Notes: generated by a model from the letters alone, not told the origin. A stretch of DNA of 64,000 nucleotides from Lindgomyces ingoldianus (GCF_010093535.1 NW_022985167.1:1159335-1223334), one strand, 5' to 3'. Numbered from the stretch's first letter, positions 51,638 to 64,000 are shown. Numbers and translations: made by a program.

Positions 51638-52920
51638 GGTAAGTCGGCCACGGAGGAAAGAATGTTAGTGAAGGAGTGTGGAGCTTCAGGAAGCTTGATA
51701 TCGGATAGGAGGTCAAAGGAAATCTAGGCTGGGCTCAATTGACGATATCACTGGAATGTTCATCATGGAAGCTTCTGCATCAAAGTTTAGCCGAGATCCG
51801 AGATCGCCAAGAATCGGCCCGTCTTTGTTGCTTCTTCGGACAGACTTCAAGCCTCGGGCGCCGCAAAAAAGAACAGGGACTGCACTGCACCACACCTCGG
51901 AGATTTGGCTAGGTTATCGATTCTCTTTGCCAACCCCGATTGCGTGAACAGAGAACAGATGGGCTATCCAACTCGCTTTTCATCCTTATGAAGCTCGGGT
52001 CGATGCTGATGCCCGACAGCGTTGTGCCTGAGGCCGAAACAGGGGTGGCTTACAGTCCTCAACTGAATGGGGATGGAGGGCCGGCTTCTATTATCAACAT
52101 GTCATCTGCGCCCGTCATTCCTCATCCACAAGTGATCTTCGATGTTGCTTGTGCGCTGGTGACGCCCGCTTCGAGTACTAATTCCGCGCACACATGTCTC
52201 GAAAGTTCCGTAAGAATAGCATGGGGCCGTCGACGCGCATGCACACAATAGTTCTGCCTGCGAGATGACGGGCGTCGCGACGCAAACCGTGGCTGAAGAC
52301 TCCATCGGAACGGTTATGTCTCGTGAAGGTTGCACGGTGCCTGAACGCTTTCTGCCGAGTGGGCTCGTCGGACCACTTGTTTCCACGGTTCTGCATTGCA
52401 TCTCTGTCCCTGGCTGTCCAGGTACGTGGCGTGTGAGTCGTTGCTGCTTCTCGTGGCCCTCGCCTCTTCCTGCGCTTCCTGCGCCGCCTTGTCCTTGGTG
52501 TGTGTGACCATCCCCAGCGCCGCATCGCAACCTACCCCTCGACTTGCGGAACTCAACCACGCCAGAGCCCCCCATTCTTCTATCCCCTCGACGCTCACCG
52601 ACAACCGCACCAAGCTCCACAGTGTTATCCGTCAAGCTTTTATCCCGCCATACCCGCATACCGCCCTCACCCTGCGTGCGCCTCTAACAATACTACGTAG
52701 CGCTACCTCCCGTCGTCCCTCCAATTCATTTCCGCAACCAGGCACATATTAATTACGCATCCAATCCTGGAGTTGCTGCGAGTCCCGCGCCAGATATCCT
52801 CGACTCTCGACTGCCTCCGTCCGCTTCGGGACAGGCATGTTTCTGCGCCTGCACACGTTCACGCCCGCGACTTGAGCCACTTCTGCATCAGCAAGCTGGC
52901 TATAGCACTTCGTCTTGGGT
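51638..52920. other. divergent promoter region, ATP11 and BAR-PH-ArfGAP genes
   Basis: 1.28 kb with no supported gene. Overlapping frames of about 100-185 codons at 52102-52752 are low complexity or Arg-rich. The C/T-rich part near 52450-52700 may be leader sequence for the ArfGAP gene. Confidence 0.45.
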
Positions 52921-55900
52921 ATGGGGGCTGTCAACAGTAGACTCGACGACGGAGGGGCCCTGTTCCTGCGGGACCAGAACCGATGTATGGAGCTCGAATT
53001 CCCTGATTTGCTCCTGAAGACGTCACTAAACCTTTGCAGTCTCCGTTGCGTCGCTCTCTATCACAAATGGCCGCAACCGTACGCTTCTGAACATCTCGCC
53101 GAATGCTTTCCCCTCGAACAGATATAGTGCGAAGAGAGATGTAGGGGATGACAGCGTTATCGAATATATACAGGTGGGCACACCCCGATCTGGAGGTTCT
53201 CGATGCTAAACATGAGGTTGTAGGACCCCGAATCACTCTCCTCCGGCGGACTGCCATCCTTTCTCATCCGCTTAACAAACGACGAAGAACTTACTTTCAA
53301 CTTCACATTTATCATTCGCCAAGCACAAGCTCCTCCAAGTATATACAATGTCAATAATGCCTCTACCATTACCCCAAATGGACTCATCGATACCGTCATT
53401 AATGGCCTCACGTTTGTCTTTGCCCCCAGTACAAAGGACTTGGACAATTTGGTCACGAGGGAGTTTCACGCAAATCCAAATCTTCACAAAAATCCCCAGG
53501 TGGAGTTGGTGGGTGATTATTCGACAGGTGGAAGCGCCTCAGTTCAGTTCGAATGGTCCTGGAGATGGAAACCTCCGAAGTCAGGCGAGGATCGAGGCGG
53601 AGGATGGCGTACAAGCTGCAGTGTTAGTTTTTGCCTTACTCATTTGGAAAATTTGCTGATCAGAATAGTTTGTCGAGTATGACCAGCGTGCACACCGATT
53701 AGACACATTAGCAAGCTTCGCATTCTGGGTCCAGAGTACGTACACAGTCCATCGCATTGACCTCACGCGCTGACACACATAGACACACAACGTCAAGTTC
53801 AAAGCCCAAAATCCCCCTCGCCGCGGCTAGAACTTGGTGTACCTCCAAGACTCAGAGTCCCCTCCGCACAGTCGATTGAATCGCGCGTCAGTGATTCGGA
53901 TGAATATAAAGATACCATGGATTATATCCCTCCAAGGTCTCCGACTATTGATTCCATACCGGAATATGGGCTTGGATTAGTCCCAAGCCAAGCAACAACG
54001 CTGACCAGTAACACCGTCAAGGTGGACGTCAGCTGCCAACGTCCCAGCGAGGACTTGAGTCAGACTGAGGATGGACCTCTCTTCAGAGCGACGATGAAGT
54101 CTCTGGAACAAAGGACCGGCAATATGCGCACAAAGTGGAAGAAGGTTCTCAAGCGCGCCGAAGCAGCGCTCGAAGCCCAGGTCAACTGCAACAGTGCTAT
54201 GTCGGATTTGATGGAGGCTCTTCGAGAAGCTTCCTCGTCAAACGCAAACGCAGTACAACCCGCAATTGACCATTATTTTGACAAGATCGCCAAAGAAATC
54301 TTGTCTTACGAAAAGTCAAATACAACCAACATCCAGAAGCTCATCATTGAACCCATTTCTAAGCTGTACAATGTCGATATTAAACAAGCTGAAGCTAAGA
54401 AGAAGGACTTTGAGGAAGAAAGTAAAGAATACTATCAATATGTCAGCAGGTATCTCGGCCAACGGCAAGATTCACTCAAAGAGAAGAAGCGTGCCGAAAC
54501 CGATTCCAAGTACCAATCGAAACGCCGGAACTTTGAGCTCAAGCGGTTCGACTATTCATCTTTCATGCAGGATCTCCATGGGGGACGGAAAGATCAAGAA
54601 GTCTTGTCACACTTGACGAGATATGCGGATACGCAGGCTAAGAATTACCTTGACACAGCAAAGAAAATCGAGACGATGATACCACAGCTAGAAGCATTGA
54701 GCTTCGAGGTGAAGGAGGTGGACAAAGAATTCCAGCTCCAGAGGACTGAAAGGGAGGAAAAGAGACGATTGTTGGAAAAGAGCAAAAAGCCCTACGACGA
54801 ACCGCCACCATCCCAAGTGGTCCCAGCAACCCCTTCAAATGGGAGCGTAGCTCGTCCAATTGGATCATCTGACGCAGATCTCCCTGGACGGAAAGGCAGC
54901 GTTGCTCCCGTTTTCCAGAGTACAGTTAGCCCTCCTCCACCGGCCACTTCATTATCTAGCCTTCCTTCATCTATAACATCACCGCAAAGTCCCGAATCTA
55001 GTCAAGCTACCCTACCTGTTGGAAGTCCGAATCTGAACAAGTTCAAAGGAATTCGTGACTTAGAAGATAAGGATCACGCCTTCTTCACCGCGGGCCGCGA
55101 AACGAGCCACGGTGCACACAGGAAAGAGGGTCTCTTGTGGGCCCTCAGCAAGCCAGGCAGCCATGTTGACCCCAAGGGGCTGAACAAACAGGCTTGGCAC
55201 AAGTAAGTTACTCTTTCGCGCAAGACAGACCCTTGATTAACCTTCCCAGATTCTGGATTGTTCTCGACCAGGGGAAGCTCTCCGAGTACACTAATTGGAA
55301 GCAAAAACTGGACCTTCATATTGACCCAATTGACCTTCGAATGGCCTCAGTCCGAGAAGCACGCAATGCGGATCGCCGCTTCTGTTTCGAAGTCATCACA
55401 CCTCAATTCACACGAGTCTACCAGGCCACTTCAGAAGACGATATGAAGACCTGGATTTCAGCTGTCAATAATGCCCTTCAAAGTGCTGTTGAAGGGACGG
55501 GCAAGAACGACCGTATTTCTACGGATTCTTTACCTGGATCAACCAGACGGGATATTGCTTCCGTTCTCACTGGGAAGAGTTCATCACTTTCTAATCATCG
55601 AAATAACTACAGCTCGAAAACCCCCGCGCGACATGCCACAGTCGGTGATCGGCCCTCATACCGGAACATAGAGAATACCGGCGACGACGGCAAGCTCTTG
55701 CAGCAAATCCGCGATGCAGATGCTGGGAACAAACTCTGCGCCGATTGTGGATCAGAGAGCAAGGTGGACTGGGTGTCCATCAACCTTGGCATTGTCATTT
55801 GTATTGAGTGCAGTGGCATTCATCGCTCTCTTGGGACGCACATCACAAAAGTCCGGTCACTCACGCTAGACACGAACTCTTTCACTCCCGATATCATCGA

Positions 55901-56627
55901 AATTCTCCTCAAAATTGGCAACCGCGTCAGCAACATGGTCTGGGAAGCGAGGCTCGACCCAGGGCTGAAGCCGTCTCCAACTTCAACTCGAGAACAGCGA
56001 CTCCACTTCATCACATCAAAATATGTAGATCGTGCTTTCGTTGCTCCCATCTCTCCAACCCTCTCACACTACGCTACTCCCGAAGAGACCCTCCTAGCCT
56101 CTATTAAGAAGAACGACATTAAAAACGTTCTCTATGCCCTATCCTTACGGGCGGATCCGAATGCGAAAGATCGATCGCGTGGAACGCATGCCGTATTCCT
56201 AGCTCTTGCCGCAGCTGATCCTGCCTCTCCATCAGCGTCTGCTTCTCCTGCAAGCTCCCCAGGCCCGGGTGCCCGTCCCCCGACACCTCAATCCACTCGA
56301 AAACCATTTCCGATTGCCGAGCTTCTGTTGCAGAATGGCGCCGATCTCCCTACTCAGCCTGCACCAATACCACTCAGCTCTTCAACGCGCATGTATCTCG
56401 ATCACAAAGCTGATCAAAGAGCAGGGAAGAGGCCGTCAGGCGTCGGAAGTCCTGCTAACCCTAGTGGAGACACTCTAACTGCACTACCTCATATCACAGC
56501 TGGTAATGGAAGCACTCCTGCTGAGAGAGCGCGTGAGCGGGAGTCAAGGCTACAGAAGAGAGTAAGCGCTGGCGGAAGGTTGGTGAAGAATCACTCTGAT
56601 AATAGCGAAGGTAGGCGAGGCTTGTAA
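52921..56627 (+). CDS. BAR-PH-ArfGAP protein (Csx2-like) with potential N-myristoylation site
   Basis: An Arf GTPase-activating protein that senses curved membranes. Six exons: 52921-52984, 53040-53173, 53224-53622, 53669-53735, 53783-55202 and 55250-56627, giving 1,153 residues. The N-terminus MGAVNS fits the myristoylation pattern (Gly2, Ser6). Residues about 15-250 form an extra domain not seen in animal ACAPs. The BAR rod is about residues 270-530 (LEQRTGNMRTKWKKVLKR through YADTQAKNYLDTAKK). The PH domain follows a Ser/Pro linker (KEGLLWALSKPG, RRFCFEVITPQFTRVYQA). The ArfGAP zinc finger is CADC-x16-CIEC, with the arginine finger in GIHRSLG. Ankyrin-like repeats close the protein (KNVLYALSLRADPNAKD). 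Fission yeast Csx2 is the nearest named relative I can offer. Role: vesicle budding or endocytic recycling. Confidence 0.9.
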
Positions 56628-57407
56628 TGAATACGGGATCGCTCACATGTTTTATTTCTTTAGTTCATATTTCACCTGGGCGGCCTGCGGAATTGTGTGG
56701 ACATCGGCAAGCTAGCACAGGCGCAACACTTAGCTATTGGCGTTCTTTTGAAGAGGGATGATGATTTCTCATCGCTTTGTTCAGGCTTGGGCTAAGCGGC
56801 CATGCCTTTGGATACTTTTTTTTTCTTTCGATTTTTGAAGGCATGATGGATGACGAATGCATTGGCATGGGGTTAGCGGGCTCGTCGGTATTTCATTGGG
56901 CCGGTCTGCTTGATGGTTGTTCTGTCTAACTGAATTTTGTTTGATTCATTTTGTGGGCCCTAACAGCGAGCTTGATGTTTTCTTGTTCTGACTCCTCCTT
57001 CGTTGTTTACAAGAGTGACTCACTCTTGGTACTTGCCTTGCAGAAGACGAGTGGATAGAGTGTGATAATATGTAATGAGTAATGGCATGGTTTGGGTTGT
57101 GGTTTCTAGCATCCGGTACGGATCCGTACTCATGAGTTAGATGTCGAAGTTGCCCTCACCGGTTGATGGAAATGAAATGAGTCATACTGGGTCCTGTTCT
57201 TTGATTCTCTCACTGCAGAATAATGAAATCCATTGGACAACACTTATACACTTGCGGAGTCATTGCAAAGCACTGCCACTGGATCCATTTTACTCAGAAA
57301 GTCTATGCATCACGTGATTGAGTTTTCCTCAAGCGCGGCACACAGAATTTCGAAAGTTATAAGTTGCGACAACCCCACCTCACACCTAACCCTAACAGAA
57401 GAAAATA
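56628..57407. other. intergenic: ArfGAP 3' flank and eIF3b promoter
   Basis: 780 bases without a gene. A telomere-like CCTAACCCTAAC stands at 57386-57397, just before the eIF3b start codon. Confidence 0.5.
57386..57397 (+). promoter_or_regulatory. telo-box-like motif before eIF3b
   Basis: CCTAACCCTAAC, two telomere-type units, lies 10 bases upstream of the ATG at 57408. TTAGGG-binding factors such as Tbf1 act on translation and ribosomal genes in some fungi. Confidence 0.35.
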
Positions 57408-59754
57408 ATGGCGCCCTCATACGAAAACCTCCCCATCGATGATGATGAATTCGACGAATCCCAAATCGACTTTACTGATATCGAAGAACAATACCAAGTA
57501 CGCCTAGACGAGGGTCTAGACGCCTTCGTGGTGGTGGATGGCTTGCCCGTCGTGCCCGAGGACAACCGGGCCAAGCTGGTTAAGTTCCTACTGAGGAAGT
57601 TGAACTCGGTGGGAAGGGTGAAGGACGATGGCGTGTTTATGCCGCTGAATGATGAGGGCAAGACTGAGGGGTAGGTCTAAATTCCGGAGACTTCGGCGCA
57701 CGAGGTAGATGTGGAGACTAACGGTGGTGGTGATAGCTATGCGTTTGTCGAATACAATGCCCCAAGTGAGGCTGTTCAGGCTGTTAAGCAACTCCATGGC
57801 ACTCCGCTTGACAAGAAACACACCATGGCCGTCAATAAGCTCACGGATATCGATCGCTACGGACGCGAAGGTCGCATCGAGGAGGAGTACTATCCACCCG
57901 AAATTGAGCCCTTCCAGCAAAAGGAGCATTTGCGATCATGGCTTGGGGATTCTGACGCACGAGACCAGATAGTTATGTTCCGCGGCGACAAGGTCGGTGT
58001 GTTCTGGAACGAGAAGGAAGATGCGCCCGAGGCGGCCGTTGATCGCGATAACTGGACCGAGTTCTTTGTGCAGTGGTCACCACAGGGAACATTCCTCACT
58101 TCCATGCACGCCCAAGGTGTACAGTTGTGGGGGGGCAAGACGTGGAGTCGGCAGAAGCGGTTTGCCCACCCTGGAGTCAATCTCGTGGATTTCTCGCCCA
58201 GTGAGAAATACGTTACCACGTGGTCGCATAAACCTCTTCAGGTTGATGAGAACCACCCGGTTCCCCATCTCTCGTTGGAAGAAGATGGGAAGAACTACAT
58301 CATCTGGGATATTGCCACGGGCAAGCCTCTGCGTTCCTTCACTACTATCGATGTACCAAGCACTACGGATGCAGAGGGCAACCCGGTTAAGAAGAAGATG
58401 CAGTGGCCGACGTTCAAGTGGTCTTCAGATGACAAATATGTTGCCCGTATGACCCAAGGCCAATCCATTTCCGTCTACGAACTACCCCGGATGAACCTGC
58501 TCGAGAAGGCTTCTATCAAGATTGAGGGTGTGATGGATTTCGAGTGGGCTCCTGCAACACCCAAGCGAGACGGCATCAAAGTCTACGAACAGCTCCTCTG
58601 CTACTGGACTCCTGAGCTCGGTAGCAATCCTGCCAAGGTAGGTCTTATGTCGATTCCATCAAAGGAGATTGTACGAACTCGCAACCTCTTCAACGTCTCT
58701 GATGCCAAGCTTCATTGGCAATCCGAGGCTGCCTACGTTTGCGTCAAAGTCGATCGCCACTCCAAGTCTAAGAAGTCCATGGCCACTAACCTGGAAATCT
58801 TCCGAGTCCGGGAAAAGGGTGTACCGGTCGAAGTTGTCGACTCCATCAAAGACACTGTCATCAATTTTGCCTGGGAACCCAAAGGCAACCGCTTCGTCTT
58901 GATCACCACCGGTGAAATCCCCGCACAGGCCGCGGTCCCCCCAAAGACATCCGTATCCTTCTTCTGCCCCGAAAAGGCCAAAGGAAACGTCGTAGGCAAC
59001 TTCCGACACATCCGCACCTACGACAAGAAGAACAGCAACGCCATCTACTGGTCTCCCAAGGGCCGCTTCGTGGTTGTCGCATCACTGCAATCTCAGCAAT
59101 CCTTCGACCTCGATTTCTATGATCTCAGCTATGAGAAGCCGAAGGATGAAAAGGACGAGAAGGACAAGGATCTAACTGCTAATCTTCAGCTCATGAATAC
59201 CGCTGAACACTACGGTGTCACGGATATTGAGTGGGACCCAACTGGACGTTACGTTGCTACCGTGGCGTCGGCTTTCCGTCACCATGTAAGTTCAGAATTT
59301 CCGGTTACGCCCTACAACTAAGAAGCATACTGATGTTCTCATGCAGATGGAAAATGGCTACCATCTCTACGACTTCAAAGGCAACCTCCTACGGGAAGAA
59401 CACATCGACCGCTTCAAGCAACTGATCTGGCGACCTCGCCCGCCCACCCTCCTCTCCAAGGAAGAGCAATCTGAGATCCGCAAGAACCTGCGAAACTACA
59501 GCAAGCTCTTTGACGAACAGGATCTGGCGAAGAAAAATACTGCGAATAGACAGGTGGTGGAGCAGCGCAGGAGGCTGTTACAGGAATGGCTGGCTTGGAG
59601 GGAGAGCATGATTGAGATGTTGAAGGAAGAGGGCGCAGAGATTGAGTTGAATGGTGGGATAGTGAAGAAGGAGGATGGGGAGACAGAGGAGACGGAGGAG
59701 GTCGAGGAGATTGTCGAGGAGATTATTGAGGAGACGGAGGAGGTTATTGGGTAG
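57408..59754 (+). CDS. PRT1: translation initiation factor eIF3 subunit b (Prt1)
   Basis: The central scaffold of eIF3, binding the 40S subunit and eIF3a, g and i. Exons are 57408-57670, 57737-59285 and 59347-59754, giving 739 residues. An RRM (about 38-115) starts [19 protein letters not shown] and its RNP1-equivalent GYAFVEYN is completed across the 66-base first intron. The nine-bladed beta-propeller follows, with characteristic blades: [81 protein letters not shown] and [13 protein letters not shown]. The C-terminal helix ([23 protein letters not shown]) binds eIF3i and g in yeast. The tail is very Glu-rich ([15 protein letters not shown]). Length matches filamentous fungal eIF3b. Expression should be high and linked to growth. 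Confidence 0.96.
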
Positions 59755-60283
59755 GCGTTGGACTGGGCTTGTCTGCCCTGATGGGACGGGAGAGTGCTAT
59801 GGGTAGGTGGCGAGAGTAAGGTCGGGGGACTGTGTGCGTCTGGGGTTCCTGGGCTTTGTACGCGCGCTGCTTGTACATCCGTCAACTAGCTACCTACTTA
59901 GCAGTCGTGAAGGGGACCGGGATACATGCAGCTGACTAGATAGACACTTAGTATATAGAAGACGATGACGCCTAAAAACCCTAGTCCTAAGTGAACTTTT
60001 CGTGCCCATTTCTCTATCCATAACGAGCCCAGTCCCGAAGGTCATCCACCTTTTTCCGTTCGCTCTAAATTACACCAACGCTAAAAGAGCAGTAGCTACT
60101 TCACAGAAATCAACCGCACCGCTCTGAGCACTTACGCATGACACACGCGCACCATGAACACCAAGCATCTCGCCAGACTTCATACCATGTGAACTGAAAA
60201 CCTGCCGACAAACTAACCCCGCTCTACCTTTCTAAAAGCCCGAGTTCAGTCTATCGTTGTCAATATTGATAACTATCTCTCTA
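59755..60283. other. intergenic between convergent eIF3b and synaptojanin genes
   Basis: Holds both 3' flanks. No RNA gene or repeat was recognised. Confidence 0.4.
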
Positions 60284-63200
60284 TCACCTCACAGGCCGTA
60301 AGACCTCCCACCCTTTCAGCGCCTCCAATTCCTCGGACGGCTCATCGTCTAATAAATTCTCGCTTCCACCTCCGCCTACATTTGTTCGTTTGCCTCTCAC
60401 AGAAGTGGGCGCTGAGCCAGTGCTACTGCCCGTGCCAGCTCGAGGCGGAAGCGGCGGTCTCTTCTCCTCGTGGGGATTAGTGTCCAGTAGACTCTGTTGC
60501 ATCTCCTGGCTTGAGATTTTCCGGCTTCTAGACGCGGAAGTCTGTGCAGTGGCCATTGACCGACGAGGAGGTGGAGGGTGTGGTCTCTGTTGCGATTGTG
60601 CTTCCACTGGATTTTCTCTATAGCCATTGGATGGCGGTGGTAGCGATGGCGTAGAAGCTGGAGAGAGGGAGAGAGAGGCTGATAGAAGGCTTGGTTTTTT
60701 GGTCGGGATAGGGGGTGCGGGTTTACGAGATATTTGGACCTGGATTTGGGATGAGAGGTTTGACGGGTTTGGTGGGTGGGATTGGGAGTTGGTAGCGGGA
60801 CGGACGGGGAGGTTCGGGAGAGAGTGTATGGACGTGTTGGATGGGGAGCGTGATAATCGTGTTGGTATGTTTGTTGGCGTGTCTTTTGTTCCATCAAAGT
60901 TCGAAACACCAGGGGAACTGCTATTAGAATTCGGGTTGAAAGGCTGCACAGTAAGCTTCCTAGCCATAGCTTTCGTATTTGCAAGACTGGTTGTCGAACT
61001 CGCCAACACGCTCGGCATACTCCTACCCACTCCCTTGTCTGTGCCATTCCCATTAAAATCCACCGTCTTCGTTCTGGTCGAGCCCCTCGCCGGCGGCGGC
61101 TCAGGCGGCCTTCCCATCCGCTTAACCTCGACCCAATCTGGCTCTGGGCTTGGGGTAAACGGATTACTTGGTCTCTTCGGGTTGGGGAAGTGGTCGTTAC
61201 TTGGTGGTTGGACTCTCGATCTCGCAGGCAGACCTTTTAGATGTGAATCAGAATAAACGCTATTATGGGAAGAGAGGCGTAAATACCATTATCAAGCCAC
61301 CACTTCTTACGATCAGAGCTCGCAGGCGGTAACCCTGGCTCAATGCTATCATACCCGATCAAATCTTCATCGTCGGTATCTTCTAGTCCCCCGCCTGCCC
61401 TTGTATCGCCAACGACGCCGCGGCGCTGTCGGTACATTTCCTGGCTTAACCGTTCTCTTTTCTTCTCGTCGACTTTGCTGATCAGGCATTGGAATGTGGC
61501 ATACACAGGACGATGATCGGAGAATTTCAGAGGTGCGGCGTCGTAGTTGATTTGTCGGATGTTGTCGCCTTTGCGTAACACGCGATCGCACCACGCGGGT
61601 ATACGTGCCTTTTCGGAAGTGTCGTAGGTGTCGGTGCCAAGATCATACTTGTAGGTGGGGAGGAAGGTGATGCGGGCTTCGGAATAGTAAGGGAATGTTA
61701 GGCCGGCGACCATTTGAAGATTGAGCTATGGCAATGCAATCAGCAGTCGGGCTCGGAAAGGAAGGATATAGGGGACGCACCTGGTCGTTTTCATATAGAG
61801 TCTCTAGATCGCCAACATGGCAGAGTCTTTGTACCTTTTCATTACTCAGACCTATTCGGTAGTTGAAGTCTCCGAGCCAAACAACTGTATCGTGGTCTTC
61901 GATGGAGCGATTCCTTTGGAATCGCAAGCCATGACTGATGGTTCTGTAGTCTCGATTTCGTTCTTCATAGTTGGCGAAGCCTGCTGCAAGATGGGCTGTG
62001 ACGAAGACGATGGAAGTATTGGCATACTCCATACGAATTGCTACCGCGCCTTTGTTGCCTGCCATCCCAGACATGCCAGTCTGCGTTCGCGTCAGCATCA
62101 AGGTTGGTAGAGTTTGAGGATTCAAATCACCTTCTTTAAACTGCCTTCAACATTCTTGATGAACTTCAAAGAGTTGGCTCTCACAAAAACAGACAACGAA
62201 GCACCAACAAGCTGACCCCCTCTTAGAAGGACATACTCTTCTTTCCCATGCTTCGATGCATTCTTATTCAAGCAGTTCCTAACCGCAGACTCCCAGGCCT
62301 GCCTCCTTGCTGGATCTGTTGACATGATCTGCTGCGGACTAAGCTCAACGATTTCCTGAAATCCAACGGCCACAATCTCAGGACATTGCTGAGAAGGATC
62401 CACATTCGGACATAACCAGGGCGACAGATCTTCATTAATCCCATGCGTTTTGCCGTTTAAGTTGAAAGTGCCAACGAGCATATGGATGACCTCGTTTTCA
62501 GTAAACTCCGCGGATCTTTTGTTTAGTTCCGACATGACATAATCGTTGATTGGATCATAGAGATGGACTGGGACCTGCCCCATCAACCGTCCAAGGAGCA
62601 TGTCAATCGTGTTCTGTCGTCCTTTGTCCGCGAAATTGTTGATATACATGCGCGTTGCGCTCTTCCGGGCATCTGCCAGCGCTCCGGCAAGTGACATCTT
62701 TCCATGCCGAGTGAATGATGACTTAAGCGCTCCCGTGCCTGCATAGATGCGTGATAGAGCGTCTCCATTATCCGCCCACATGCTTGAGTGTCTAATCCAG
62801 AAGTCAGGGTTAGCCCCCAGCCCCTTATGACCCAGGAAGATCTCCAGAGCCATTTTACTAATGATGGTTTGAACGAGGTTGGTTCGATCGAGGCAGTCGA
62901 GGCAGTTCGTCCTAAAGATACCCTCCTGCTGAAGAATTGTAGTTGGACATCTGACAATATGCTCCTCTCCATTTGCCCTCGCATGCTCCTCTGCCTCTTC
63001 AGCTAGGTAGTAGGCAAAGCTATCGGCGGAGTTCTGAATCCACCGAGAAATCTCACTAGCCATCTCATAACCCCCTGGTCCTCGTGTCTCAGCATGGAAG
63101 TCAAACTCCGTGAGCTGGATGAGCTCGTGGTCTCTGGATGAGCCCTTCTCTTGGCTGTTAAGCGGGCTGTTCCTGATGTGGTACCGATATCGACTAGTCA

Positions 63201-64000
63201 ATTCCATCTCGTTAGGCTTTTCATTGCTGAGGAGATTAACGACGTGAGTCGCGCCATAGCTCAACTCTAGATTTTCGAAGTGCTTGTCGAATGCGGGTTG
63301 AGTGGCTTCAGGAGACCGGGTAATGGTAATCTTCTGCTGTCCGGGGAGCAGTCCAGTCTGCTGTTCCCAGAAAACAGGCACACTTCCTCGGACTTGTGTG
63401 TATGAGAAGCATACACCTGATGGTGCCCAGTATATTGTTTCTGTTTCCACGAAATTAGCGACATTGCCATCATCGTCAATGCCACGTGCATTGAACCTAG
63501 TGCCTGCTCTTCTGCAAGACAGTCGAGAAATAAGAGTCATGGATGACGGCAGTCCAGATCGTTGCGTCCGAATAGGGGAAGTGGATGAGGGAATGGTAAT
63601 GGTAAGAGCAAAGCCTCGAATTGCGGAGGTCAGAATGCCGGAAGCATCTAGTGCTTCCTTCTCGCGGGGGGCTAGTCGAGATCTAAAGTCAACCAACGGC
63701 TGGATCATATATGAATTCCAAAGGAAACCGGCGTCGAGACTGTCGATGGACACGGTTGCTGCATCAGAGGACCTTCAGCACGTTAGCCTTGCGCTTCCGC
63801 CATAGAGTCGCATCTTCGCACCTTTCCTGCAGCCGCCTTGTAAGGTCGAAGTCTGAGCTGTAATAAAATGTACCACTACTTAACAACTTCTTCAACGCCA
63901 AGCAAGGGTGTTCCAGCGGAGACTCTCCCTTCCCTCTCCCAAAGCCCATTTCAAAGCCTTCATCGTCTATAGTATCCGTCGGATAAGGATTTACTTCATC
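60284..64000 (-). CDS. synaptojanin-type phosphoinositide phosphatase (SAC + 5-phosphatase), 5' end outside window
   Basis: A dual lipid phosphatase that removes phosphates from PI(4,5)P2 and other phosphoinositides on endocytic membranes (yeast Inp51-53 family). Exons in the window on the minus strand: 64000-63822 (partial), 63772-62131, 62080-61781, 61725-61287 and 61233-60284, 1,169 residues plus the stop. The first window base is the first of a codon, so frame is known. The SAC catalytic motif is RTNCLDCLDRTN, with the CX5R(T/S) residues complete, as in active Inp52/Inp53 rather than the SAC-dead Inp51. The 5-phosphatase has WLGDFNYRI and PAWCDRVL plus SDHRPVYATF. The C-terminal tail (about 310 residues) is Pro-rich with SH3-ligand-like stretches (KPAPPIPTKKPS, KRPPLPPRAG). 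The SAC N-terminus is missing only because the window ends. Confidence 0.94.

Overview
The window is nuclear DNA of a filamentous ascomycete (Pezizomycotina). Most genes are interrupted by short spliceosomal introns of about 46-80 bases with GTAAGT/GTATGT-type donors, several start codons follow pyrimidine-rich leaders, and the gene set is typically fungal: a Zn2Cys6 regulator, a CFEM protein, a DUF3602 protein, recyclin and an alpha-type pheromone precursor. A leotiomycete-like fungus fits, but the class is a guess. No bacterial-type operon, CRISPR array, rRNA or convincing tRNA gene was seen. All gene models here are spliced by hand; for each multi-exon model the exon lengths were checked to sum to a whole number of codons.

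Layout. 1-1.7 kb: gene-poor leader. 1.7-3.75 kb: gamma-glutamyltranspeptidase (+). 4.7-7.2 kb: U1 snRNP factor Prp39 (-). 7.7-8.8 kb: conserved unknown protein (-). 9.7-11.8 kb: Zn2Cys6 transcription factor (-), with 3.8 kb of apparently gene-free DNA before a divergent SAM+PH scaffold gene (+, 15.6-18.2 kb). 20.3-21.1 kb: alpha-type pheromone precursor (-). 22.4-24.4 kb: mitochondrial MetRS (+). 24.85-28.1 kb: NatB auxiliary subunit Mdm20/Naa25 (+). 29.0-30.1 kb: DEK_C+SWIB protein (-). 30.8-33.6 kb: recyclin Rcy1 (-). 34.2-34.9 kb: CFEM protein with a GPI-type tail (-). 34.9-40 kb: about 5 kb with little coding except a possible 51-aa ORF. 40.0-40.55 kb: DUF3602 protein (+). 41.3-43.1 kb: Rrp9 (-). 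43.5-44.8 kb: proteasome ATPase Rpt4 (+). 44.9-45.7 kb: NAT9-like acetyltransferase (-). 46.2-47.5 kb: Erg26-like dehydrogenase (+). 48.7-49.9 kb: F-box-like protein with a Cys/His cluster (+). 50.6-51.6 kb: Atp11 (-). 52.9-56.6 kb: BAR-PH-ArfGAP (+). 57.4-59.75 kb: eIF3b (+). 60.3->64 kb: synaptojanin-type phosphoinositide phosphatase (-, running off the window).

Functionally this is mostly a housekeeping neighbourhood: splicing, translation, ribosome biogenesis, proteasome, N-terminal acetylation and mitochondrial assembly. It has a clear membrane-traffic theme (SAM-PH scaffold, recyclin, BAR-PH-ArfGAP, synaptojanin). The stand-out gene is the pheromone precursor. It has nine C-x6-C units between Kex2-type sites. 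Five encode the same decapeptide with different synonymous codons, and four keep only the two cysteines and their spacing while the interior differs.
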